Part shown: piece after piece, positions 1-6,167 of the stretch
How positions within the stretch are numbered: position 1 is the first letter of the stretch
Layout: every line of letters starts with the position of its first letter
NCBI GenBank assembly: GCA_018457305.1
Contig: JAGYHM010000023.1
Location: 1 to 13,864 of the forward strand
Origin: Fusobacterium sp.
GTDB taxonomy: Bacteria; Fusobacteriota; Fusobacteriia; Fusobacteriales; Fusobacteriaceae
DNA: 13,864 nt
Direction: 5' to 3'
Position numbers and translations under genes: made by a program
The notes under the pieces: generated by a model
Told to the model about the DNA's origin: nothing
The model's database searches: none
The model's input: the letters and a program-made list of their open reading frames with translations, nothing else

Positions 1-2
1 TT

Positions 3-782
3 GATAGTGGAGAAATTCAAGGAATTAGATTATCTACACGGCCAGATTGTATTGACGATGAGATTTTAACTCAATTAAAAAAATATGGAGTACAAACAAT
101 AGAGTTAGGAGTTCAATCGCTAGATCCAGAAGTTTTGAAGGCAACAGATAGGGCTACCTATGGAGCTGATTTAGTTGGGAAAAGTTCGGCACTAATAAAA
201 AAATATGGTTTTGAGTTGGGTATACAACTTATGATAGGCTTACCTTGTTCAAATTTAGAAAATGATTTTGAAACGGCTCTTAAAATTTTAGAATTTAAAC
301 CAGATATTGCTAGAATTTATCCGACTTTGGTAATAAGTGGAACAGAGTTAGAGAGAATGTATTTAAAAAATAAATATGTTGCCTTAACTGTTGATGAGGC
401 TGTTGAGAGAACTTTAAAAATTTATTCCTTATTAGAAAAAAATAATGTAAATATAATTAGAGTGGGACTTCAACCGAGTGAAGATTTAACGGCAGAAGGT
501 GTTATCTTGGCTGGACCTTTTCACCCAGCATTTAGAGAACTTGTTGAAACAAAATTATATTTTAATTTCTTGAATAATATTTATTTGAAAGATAAATTTT
601 TAGAAATTTATGCTAATGAAAAAAATATTTCAAAGATTATAGGGCAGAAGGCTATAAATAAAAAAAGTTTTGCTCCGAATTTTGAGATAAAAATTGATAG
701 TGATTTAGGCTTAAATCAAATAAAAATAAATGATATTTTGTATGATAGAAAAGATATTTTAGAGTATGAACTTAAAAGATAA
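3..782 (+). CDS. Elp3-like radical SAM protein, C-terminal part (5' end outside window)
   Basis: The frame is open from the window edge, so the start codon and the CxxxCxxC iron-sulfur motif lie upstream and cannot be seen. The visible 259 residues carry the later part of a radical SAM barrel: an IRLSTRPDCID stretch, then TIELGVQSLD, GIQLMIGLPC and ARIYPTLVISGT. The C-terminal domain has the family-typical IRVGLQPSEDL and AGPFHPAFRELVE segments. These match the Elp3/HemN-like radical SAM family that in clostridia often lies beside rnc; the exact substrate is unknown, and I see no GNAT acetyltransferase domain in this part. The stop is followed after 2 nt by a GC-rich palindromic repeat that may end the transcript. 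Family assignment is fairly secure, function is not. Confidence 0.85.
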   Translation, partial: DSGEIQGIRLSTRPDCIDDEILTQLKKYGVQTIELGVQSLDPEVLKATDRATYGADLVGKSSALIKKYGFELGIQLMIGLPCSNLENDFETALKILEFKPDIARIYPTLVISGTELERMYLKNKYVALTVDEAVERTLKIYSLLEKNNVNIIRVGLQPSEDLTAEGVILAGPFHPAFRELVETKLYFNFLNNIYLKDKFLEIYANEKNISKIIGQKAINKKSFAPNFEIKIDSDLGLNQIKINDILYDRKDILEYELKR

Positions 783-784
783 GA

Positions 785-854
785 GGGAGACAGCGTTCGC
801 CACGCTCACTGTCTCCCGTCTCTGCGAGGCTTGGGGGCTATCGCCCCAAATCCC
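785..854. repeat. GC-rich palindromic repeat element, type A, intergenic copy (A1)
   Basis: This about 70-bp GC-rich block lies in an otherwise AT-rich spacer, 2 nt after the radical SAM stop. It holds two hairpins: gggagacag (785-793) pairs with ctgtctccc (809-817) with an inner cgt/acg pairing, and ttgggg (831-836) pairs with ccccaa (844-849). The first 52 nt match the copy inside rng (2441-2508) with one mismatch; the tail differs slightly around the second hairpin. Here it could act as a 3' stem-loop for the upstream gene, but no U-tract follows. Its presence both between and within genes points to a dispersed repeat family. Confidence 0.85.
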
Positions 855-940
855 GTTTTGTGGAATAGAGATTTTATATTTAATTTCGTAGACATTGTCT
901 GCAAAATTTGATGAATTAAAATTAAAAAGAGGTTAATAAA

Positions 941-2767
941 ATGAAACAACTTATAGTTATATTTGATAAATATTCAGAAAAAAAATATGAATTAAAAGTT
1001 GTGAAAATTGAGGATGAAGAAATCAAAGAAATATTTATTGAGAGGGAAAATTCTCAAAATATAGTTGGGAATATCTATAAGGGAAAAATAAAAGATATAA
1101 TTCAAAATATGGGTTGTGTTTTTGTTGATATAGGGCAAGAAAAAAATGGATTTTTATATATAAAAAATAAAAACTTTTTAAAAACTTTAAAAAAAGACGA
1201 TGAACTTATGGTTCAAGTTGAAAGTTTAGCCAGAGATGAAAAGGGAGCAAAACTTACTTTGGCTTATTCAATTCAAGGTAAATATTTAGTACTGCTTCCA
1301 AATTCACAAAATAAAAAGATTTTAATTTCAAGCAAAATAAAAAATTCAGAAGCAAGAGAGAACTTAGAAAATATTTTTAAAAATAAATTAGAAGAAAAGA
1401 CAAGTCTTATAATAAGAACAATAGCAGAAAATACGGAGAGTGAATTATTAGAAAGAGAATATAGTTCACTTCTTTTTGAATATGAAAATATAAGAACTAA
1501 ATATAAAAGAGCAAAAGTTGGGGAGCTTATATATTCAGAAAATGATTTTGTGAAGAAGATTTTAAATGAAATTGAAAATATTGATGAAATTATTGTGAAT
1601 GATGAAAATATTTTAGAAATATTAAAGGAGCAATTATCTCAATTTGGAACTATTGCTTTGTGCGGTGATGGAGCAAATTTTAAAAATAAAAAATCTAAAA
1701 TAGAAGAAAATGGATTTTTAAGGCGAAGCCTTAAAGTGCAGTTGCCACCGCAACACATCAGCGAGCAGCAAGGCGGGCGAGCCAAAGAAAAACAATTACA
1801 AAATAAAATTCATAAATACACAAAAGATGAAAATATTTTAAAATATTTTAAAATTGATGAGGCAATAGAAAAGGCACTTGAAAAGAAAGTTTGGCTTGAC
1901 TGTGGTGGCTATATAATCATAGAAAAAACAGAGGCACTCATCAGCATTGATGTGAACACTGGGCAAAATTTAGGAAATAAAAATTTTGAGCAAACTATAT
2001 TAGAAACAAATATTGAAGCAGGAAAAGAAATTGCAAAACAACTTAGACTTAGAAATTTAGCTGGAATAATAATTATAGATTTTATAGATATGAAGAGCAA
2101 TAAAAATAAAGAAAAACTTTTAGAAAGTTTTAGGGAAGAATTAAAAAAAGATTCTACAAAAACAAATATAGTTAGTTTTTCTAATTTAGGTTTAGTTGAG
2201 ATGACTAGAAAAAGAAATGGAGAAGAACTGGCTAATTTTTATAGAGAAAAATGTAAATTCTGTGATGGAAGTGGAGATTTTATATCAGAAGATAGAATTA
2301 TTTTAAATATTTTATCTGAAATAAAAATTTTGAGTTTAGATGAAGATGTAAATATTGTGGAGATAGTTTCGGAAGAAAAAATTATAAAAAAATTAAAAAA
2401 AGATTTTGAAGATTATTTGGAAATAATTTTAAATACAAAAGGGAGACAGCGTTCGCTACGCTCACTGTCTCCCGTCTCTGCGAGGCTTGGGGCTGACGCC
2501 CCAAACCCTGAAATTAGATATGAACAAAAGGACGACTGCATTTCACTATCATCTACTAATATAGAGGCTGATACCTTAAAAGAAGAAATACATAATGGAT
2601 TTTTAAGGCGAAGCCTTAAAGTGCAGTTGCCACCGCAACATATCAGCGAGCAGCGAAGCGGGCGAGCCAAATCACAAGAAAAATTATTTTTAAAGAATAA
2701 AAAAGTAAAATTGAAAATTGAAAATAAATTTTTTAAAGAGGGCTTTGAAATAAATTTATATAAATAA
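941..2767 (+). CDS. rng: Ribonuclease G/E family endoribonuclease with three in-frame repeat insertions
   Basis: RNase E/G type single-strand endoribonuclease, acting in RNA processing and decay. An S1-like RNA-binding region spans about residues 38-110 (GNIYKGKIKD...GCVFVDIGQEKNGFL). The DNase I-like catalytic part has D337 in SIDVNTG and D380 in IIIIDFIDM; their 43-residue spacing equals that of the E. coli RNase E catalytic pair (D303/D346). C438 and C441 (CKFC) form the zinc-link motif. The 608 aa exceed E. coli RNase G (about 489 aa); about 75 residues come from repeat elements at residues 257-282, 501-523 and 552-577. The first insert falls before the catalytic region and the other two after the zinc link, so the active site is intact. 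The start at 941 has an upstream AGAGG. coaD follows after 11 nt. The product may well be functional, but that is inference. Confidence 0.93.
   Translation: MKQLIVIFDKYSEKKYELKVVKIEDEEIKEIFIERENSQNIVGNIYKGKIKDIIQNMGCVFVDIGQEKNGFLYIKNKNFLKTLKKDDELMVQVESLARDEKGAKLTLAYSIQGKYLVLLPNSQNKKILISSKIKNSEARENLENIFKNKLEEKTSLIIRTIAENTESELLEREYSSLLFEYENIRTKYKRAKVGELIYSENDFVKKILNEIENIDEIIVNDENILEILKEQLSQFGTIALCGDGANFKNKKSKIEENGFLRRSLKVQLPPQHISEQQGGRAKEKQLQNKIHKYTKDENILKYFKIDEAIEKALEKKVWLDCGGYIIIEKTEALISIDVNTGQNLGNKNFEQTILETNIEAGKEIAKQLRLRNLAGIIIIDFIDMKSNKNKEKLLESFREELKKDSTKTNIVSFSNLGLVEMTRKRNGEELANFYREKCKFCDGSGDFISEDRIILNILSEIKILSLDEDVNIVEIVSEEKIIKKLKKDFEDYLEIILNTKGRQRSLRSLSPVSARLGADAPNPEIRYEQKDDCISLSSTNIEADTLKEEIHNGFLRRSLKVQLPPQHISEQRSGRAKSQEKLFLKNKKVKLKIENKFFKEGFEINLYK
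1709..1786 (+). repeat. Palindromic repeat element type B, first copy inside rng (B1)
   Basis: A 78-bp (26-codon) GC-rich segment within rng, 75/78 identical to the copy at 2594-2671. It contains a perfect hairpin tttaaggc (1717-1724), loop gaa, gccttaaa (1728-1735), and a second one gttgc (1741-1745), loop cacc, gcaac (1750-1754). It is read in rng frame as NGFLRRSLKVQLPPQHISEQ plus six more residues. Its base composition stands out sharply from the AT-rich flanks. The other two forward frames contain stops, so it is tolerated in a gene only in this forward frame. Confidence 0.92.
2441..2508 (+). repeat. Palindromic repeat element type A, copy inside rng (A2)
   Basis: A GC-rich segment near the 3' part of rng, nearly identical over its first 52 nt to the intergenic copy at 785-854 (one mismatch). 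It keeps both stem-loops: gggagacag/ctgtctccc and ttgggg/ccccaa. It is translated in frame as GRQRSLRSLSPVSARLGADA and a few more residues, lying after the zinc-link CxxC of the ribonuclease. The element is therefore found in both coding and non-coding DNA within 1.7 kb. Confidence 0.92.
2594..2671 (+). repeat. Palindromic repeat element type B, second copy inside rng (B2)
   Basis: Second copy of the 78-bp element, in the same orientation and reading frame as the copy at 1709-1786. Only three bases differ: one is silent (His CAC to CAT) and two change Gln to Arg and Gly to Ser. Both hairpins are conserved. It lies 85 bp downstream of the type A copy, near the C-terminus of the ribonuclease, where an extension would be least harmful. 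Confidence 0.92.
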
Positions 2768-2778
2768 TAGGAGTAAAA

Positions 2779-3267
2779 ATGAAAATAGGAGTTTGTGTGG
2801 GGAGTTTTGATCCAATAACAAAAGGACATCAAGATATAATTGAAAGAGCAAGTAAATTAGTAGATAAATTAGTCGTTGTGGTGATGAATAATCCGAAAAA
2901 AAAATATTGGTTTAATTTGGAAGAAAGAAAAAATTTAATTTCACTGATATACAAAGACAAAAAAAATATTGAAATAGATTTTTATACTGGGCTTGTTGCT
3001 GACTATATGAAAAAAAATTCTTATGAACTTTTGATTAAGGGTGTGAGAGATATAAGAGATTTTTCAGATGAGATTTCTTATTTTTATGCAAACAAAGAAT
3101 TGGCAGACAATAAACTTGAAACAATATTTATTCCAAGTGATAAAAAATATATTTCAGTGAGTTCAACCTTTGTTAAGGAAATAGCAAATTATTCTTATGA
3201 TTTGAGTGAATATGTTGATAAAAAAATTATTGATTTAGTGGAAGAAAGGGCAAATAAATTTAGGTGA
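2779..3267 (+). CDS. coaD: Phosphopantetheine adenylyltransferase (CoA biosynthesis)
   Basis: Catalyses transfer of AMP from ATP to 4'-phosphopantetheine, giving dephospho-CoA, the penultimate step of coenzyme A synthesis, in the cytosol. At 162 aa it has the normal family length. The nucleotidyltransferase signature GSFDPITKGHQDI (residues 8-20, with H17 in the T/HxGH motif) is at the N-terminus; KGVRDIRDF (87-95) and the C-terminal ISVSSTFVKE (125-134) are the other family motifs. An AGGAG precedes the ATG at good distance, 11 nt after the rng stop. It is probably cotranscribed with rng upstream and radA downstream (4-nt gap). Confidence 0.96.
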   Translation: MKIGVCVGSFDPITKGHQDIIERASKLVDKLVVVVMNNPKKKYWFNLEERKNLISLIYKDKKNIEIDFYTGLVADYMKKNSYELLIKGVRDIRDFSDEISYFYANKELADNKLETIFIPSDKKYISVSSTFVKEIANYSYDLSEYVDKKIIDLVEERANKFR

Positions 3268-3271
3268 TATT

Positions 3272-4642
3272 ATGGCAAAGATGAAAACGACATATTCTTG
3301 TATTGAGTGTGGACATATGAGCAGTAAGTGGCTGGGGAAATGCCCTGACTGTGGCTCTTGGTCTTCATTTGAAGAAAATGAAATTTCTTCCGATATAAAA
3401 AAATCTATGGACAAGAAATCTTCTTCAAGTTCAGATAAAAAAGTTTATAATTTTAAAAATATAAATTGCTTGGAAGAAGATAGATATAAAAGTGGAATGC
3501 AAGAGTTTGATAGACTTTTAGGTGGAGGACTTTTAAAGGGCGAGGTTGTCTTGTTAACTGGAAATCCAGGAATAGGAAAGTCAACACTTTTATTACAAGT
3601 TGCAAATTTATATCAAAAATATGGAGAAGTTTTATATATTTCTGGGGAAGAGTCTGCATCTCAAATTAAAAATAGAGGCGACAGATTAAAGATTTCTGGA
3701 GAAAAATTATCTGTGATGTCTGAAATGGACATTATAAATATTTATGAATATGTAATTACAAAAAAACCAAAAGTTGTTATTGTGGATTCAATTCAAACTC
3801 TTTTTAATTCAAATATGGATTCCATTGCAGGAAGTCCAACCCAAATTAAAGAAAGCACTTTGAAAATAGTTGAGATGGCAAAAAAATATGATATTTCATT
3901 TTTTATCGTGGGACATATAACAAAAGATGGTAAGGTTGCAGGTCCAAAACTCTTGGAACATATGGTTGATGCAGTTTTTAATTTTGAGGGAGAAGAAGGA
4001 CTTTATTATAGAATTTTAAGAAGCACAAAAAATAGATTTGGCTCTACAAATGAAATAGCAGTTTTCTCTATGGAAGAAGATGGAATGAAGGAAGTTAAAA
4101 ATTCTTCTGAATATTTTTTAAACGATAGAGAAGAAAAAAATATTGGAAGCATAGTCGTGCCAATACTTGAAGGAACAAAAGTATTTTTACTTGAACTTCA
4201 ATCTTTAATCACAGATTGTGGAATGGGGATACCTAAGAGAGTAGTTCAAGGCTATGATAGAAATAGAATACAAATTTTAACTGCAATTGCAGAAAGAAAA
4301 ATGAATATTCCACTTGGGATGAAAGATTTATTTGTAAATGTTCCTGGAGGTTTGGGAATAAAAGATACGGCAGCAGATTTAGGAGTTCTCATTTCAATAG
4401 TTTCTGTTTATAAATCAATAGAGGTTAGTCAGAAAATTGCTGCAATAGGTGAGTTAGGTTTAAGAGGAGAAATTAGAAAAGTTTTTTTCTTAGATAAGAG
4501 ATTAAAAGAATTAGAAAAATTAGGTTTTACTGGAGTTTATGTTCCAGAGGCAAATAGAAAAGAAGTTGAAAAGAAAAAATATAAATTAAAATTGATTTTC
4601 TTGAAAAATTTAGATGATTTATTAGAAAGGATAAACAAATGA
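3272..4642 (+). CDS. radA: DNA repair protein RadA (Sms), branch-migration ATPase
   Basis: RadA helps process recombination intermediates by driving branch migration with RecA. The sequence shows the complete family layout: a C4 zinc finger (C10, C13, C24, C27), a RecA-like ATPase with Walker A GNPGIGKS (96-103) and Walker B VVIVDS (167-172), the RadA-specific KNRFG motif (252-256), and a C-terminal Lon-like domain (VNVPGGLGIKDTAADL). Its 456 aa match the usual length. The ribosome binding site AGGTGA overlaps the coaD stop codon, suggesting coupled translation. Its stop overlaps the disA start (ATGA), the same radA-disA pairing seen in many Firmicutes. Confidence 0.97.
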   Translation: MAKMKTTYSCIECGHMSSKWLGKCPDCGSWSSFEENEISSDIKKSMDKKSSSSSDKKVYNFKNINCLEEDRYKSGMQEFDRLLGGGLLKGEVVLLTGNPGIGKSTLLLQVANLYQKYGEVLYISGEESASQIKNRGDRLKISGEKLSVMSEMDIINIYEYVITKKPKVVIVDSIQTLFNSNMDSIAGSPTQIKESTLKIVEMAKKYDISFFIVGHITKDGKVAGPKLLEHMVDAVFNFEGEEGLYYRILRSTKNRFGSTNEIAVFSMEEDGMKEVKNSSEYFLNDREEKNIGSIVVPILEGTKVFLLELQSLITDCGMGIPKRVVQGYDRNRIQILTAIAERKMNIPLGMKDLFVNVPGGLGIKDTAADLGVLISIVSVYKSIEVSQKIAAIGELGLRGEIRKVFFLDKRLKELEKLGFTGVYVPEANRKEVEKKKYKLKLIFLKNLDDLLERINK

Positions 4643-5697
4643 ATAAGAATTTAAAATTAAAAGAATTATTGGAAACGATAGCACCAGGAACACCTTTAAG
4701 GGCAGGACTTTATAATATATTAGATGCAAAAATTGGAGCATTGATTATACTTGGATATAATGATGAAGTTGAAAAAGTAAGAGATGGTGGATTTTTTATT
4801 GACTGTGAATATACACCAGAGAAAATTTTTGAACTTTCAAAAATGGACGGAGCAATTATTTTAAATAATGATTGTACCAAAATTCTTTATGCAAATGTTC
4901 ATTTGCAAGTTGATAAATCACATTCAACATCTGAGAGTGGAACAAGACACAGAACAGCAGAAAGAGCTGCTAAACAATTAAAATTAGGAGTTATAGCAAT
5001 TTCAGAAAGAAGAAGAGCTATCACGGTTTACAATGGAGATAGTAAATATAGATTGAAAAATTTAGAAGAATTAAATACAGAGGCCTCTCAAGCATTAAAA
5101 ACTCTTGAAAGATACAGATATGTTTTAGATAGAGGGCTAGATAATTTAACAATTTTAGAATTAGATGACTTAGTTACACTTTATGATGTATCTAATACTC
5201 TACAAAGATTTGAAATGATAAGAAGAATTAAAGAAGAAATCTTAGGTTATCTTGTTGAGTTTGGCTCAGAGGGTAGACTGATTAGACTTCAAGTTTCGGA
5301 ATTGGTTTTAGATGTGGAAAAAGAAGAAGAAAACTTTATGAAAGATTATATAAATAATATTGAAGATACGGTAGATGTTAAAAAATATTTATCTACTTTG
5401 AGTGATGAAGAATTACTTAAAATTGAAAATATGATTTTGGCTTTGGGTTATAGTAAATCTTATGGTGCATTAGATAATAAAATTTCTGCCAAGGGCTATA
5501 GAGTTTTAGGAAAAATAAGTAAACTTACAAAAAAAGATATTGAAAAAATAGCTTCAACTTTTGAAAATATTGCTGAAATTCAAGAGGCAGAAGACGATGA
5601 GTTAGCAGAAATCAAGATAAGTAGATTTAAGATAAAAGCATTGAGAACAGGAATTAACAGATTAAAATTTACTTTGGAGTCAAGAGGGATAAATTAA
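4639..5697 (+). CDS. disA: DNA integrity scanning diadenylate cyclase DisA
   Basis: Makes the second messenger c-di-AMP from two ATP and binds branched DNA, where its activity is inhibited in known homologues. The N-terminal DAC domain carries the DGA motif (D70-G71-A72) and the RHR motif (R103-H104-R105, in SGTRHRTAER), both needed for catalysis. A helical spine follows, and a C-terminal helix-hairpin-helix DNA-binding region (about 290-350, KGYRVLGKISKLTKKDIEKI). The 352-aa length is normal. The ATG overlaps the radA stop by 4 nt, so translation is probably coupled; in known systems RadA also modulates DisA. It is the last gene before the terminator at 5720. Confidence 0.97.
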   Translation: MNKNLKLKELLETIAPGTPLRAGLYNILDAKIGALIILGYNDEVEKVRDGGFFIDCEYTPEKIFELSKMDGAIILNNDCTKILYANVHLQVDKSHSTSESGTRHRTAERAAKQLKLGVIAISERRRAITVYNGDSKYRLKNLEELNTEASQALKTLERYRYVLDRGLDNLTILELDDLVTLYDVSNTLQRFEMIRRIKEEILGYLVEFGSEGRLIRLQVSELVLDVEKEEENFMKDYINNIEDTVDVKKYLSTLSDEELLKIENMILALGYSKSYGALDNKISAKGYRVLGKISKLTKKDIEKIASTFENIAEIQEAEDDELAEIKISRFKIKALRTGINRLKFTLESRGIN

Positions 5698-5719
5698 AAA
5701 TTAAAATTCAAAAAAATTT

Positions 5720-5747
5720 AGTGAGCAGTTAAATGCTCACTTTTTTT
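5720..5747 (+). terminator. Intrinsic terminator of the rng-coaD-radA-disA unit
   Basis: A perfect 8-bp stem agtgagca (5720-5727) and tgctcact (5734-5741) with loop gttaaa is followed by a run of seven T (5741-5747). It lies 22 nt after the disA stop. Confidence 0.93.
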
Positions 5748-5784
5748 ATATTTAAGGAAACTATAATTTAATTTTTCTTTTTTG

Positions 5785-5847
5785 GGGGTGTAGGGGGCAA
5801 CGCCCCACAAAAAAAGCTCGCCAGCGTTAGCGTGGGTGAGCTATTTT
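5785..5847. repeat. GC-rich hairpin element between disA and copZ, possibly the same repeat family
   Basis: A GC-rich island in the AT-rich spacer with two stem-loops: ggggc (5794-5798), loop aac, gcccc (5802-5806), and an imperfect one starting gctcgcc (5816-5822) and closing with ggtgagc (5835-5841), then ATTTTT. The first hairpin resembles the ggggc/gcccc hairpin of the type A elements, and gctcgcc matches the reverse complement of the ggcgagc end of the type B elements. It may be a mosaic or degraded member of the family, or a second terminator. The relation is suggestive only. Confidence 0.55.
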
Positions 5848-5880
5848 TATATGAAAATTATTATAATAAATAGAAATATA

Positions 5881-5909
5881 TTGAAATATATTGAAATACT
5901 TGTTATAAT
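5881..5909 (+). promoter_or_regulatory. Sigma-70-type promoter of the copZ-copA operon
   Basis: TTGAAA (5881-5886) and TATAAT (5904-5909) are separated by the ideal 17 nt. The region also holds three near-identical 10-bp units (tagaaatata, ttgaaatata, ttgaaatact, 5871-5900). A strong RBS (AGGAGGG, 5930-5936) precedes the copZ ATG at 5945. Confidence 0.8.
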
Positions 5910-5919
5910 TAAATAACAA
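5900..5919. promoter_or_regulatory. Candidate operator over the -10 box of the copper promoter
   Basis: A perfect inverted repeat TTGTTAT (5900-5906), six bases, ATAACAA (5913-5919) covers the -10 hexamer and the likely start of transcription. Its position suits a repressor. No CopY-type TACAnnTGTA box is visible and no regulator gene lies in the window, so the binding protein is unknown. Confidence 0.5.
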
Positions 5920-5944
5920 ATTAAATTTTAGGAGGGAAAATAAG

Positions 5945-6148
5945 ATGAAAAAAATAATAAAAATAGATGGAATGGCTTGTGAGCATTGTGTAAAATCAGT
6001 TAAGGAAGCACTAGAAGAAATAGAAAACTTAAAAATATTAAATGTTAAAGTGGGAGAGGCAGAACTTGAATTTCAAGATGACTTAGAAGAAAAAATAAAT
6101 AAAGAAATCATAGAAAAATTAGATGATGCAGGTTATGATGTAATATAA
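5945..6148 (+). CDS. copZ: Copper chaperone, heavy-metal-associated domain protein
   Basis: A single HMA (ferredoxin-like) domain of 67 aa with the metal-binding motif GMACEHC (residues 9-15, thiols C12 and C15) near the N-terminus. CopZ-type proteins carry Cu(I) in the cytosol and hand it to the partner CopA ATPase. That partner is the next gene, 19 nt downstream, which strongly supports copper over other metals. A strong AGGAGGG precedes the start. It is the first gene after the promoter at 5881-5909. Confidence 0.9.
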   Translation: MKKIIKIDGMACEHCVKSVKEALEEIENLKILNVKVGEAELEFQDDLEEKINKEIIEKLDDAGYDVI

Positions 6149-6167
6149 TTTTAAGATAGGGACTAAA

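Noticed and set aside
888..902. Small hairpin gtagac/gtctgc in the rng leader as a riboswitch or regulatory stem
   Set aside because: Six pairs including a G-T wobble and nothing conserved around it; too weak to call.
1909..2100. A 63-codon minus-strand open frame inside rng
   Set aside because: It is antisense to the conserved catalytic region of rng, has no ribosome binding site of note, and its hydrophobic composition is what the reverse of an AT-rich gene gives.
2413..2832. A 139-codon minus-strand open frame over the 3' end of rng and the start of coaD
   Set aside because: It is held open by the GC-rich repeat elements, which also have an open reverse frame; it runs across two well-supported genes and has no independent support.
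3453..3659. A 68-codon minus-strand open frame inside radA
   Set aside because: It is antisense to the conserved Walker A region of radA, with no start signal; a shadow frame.
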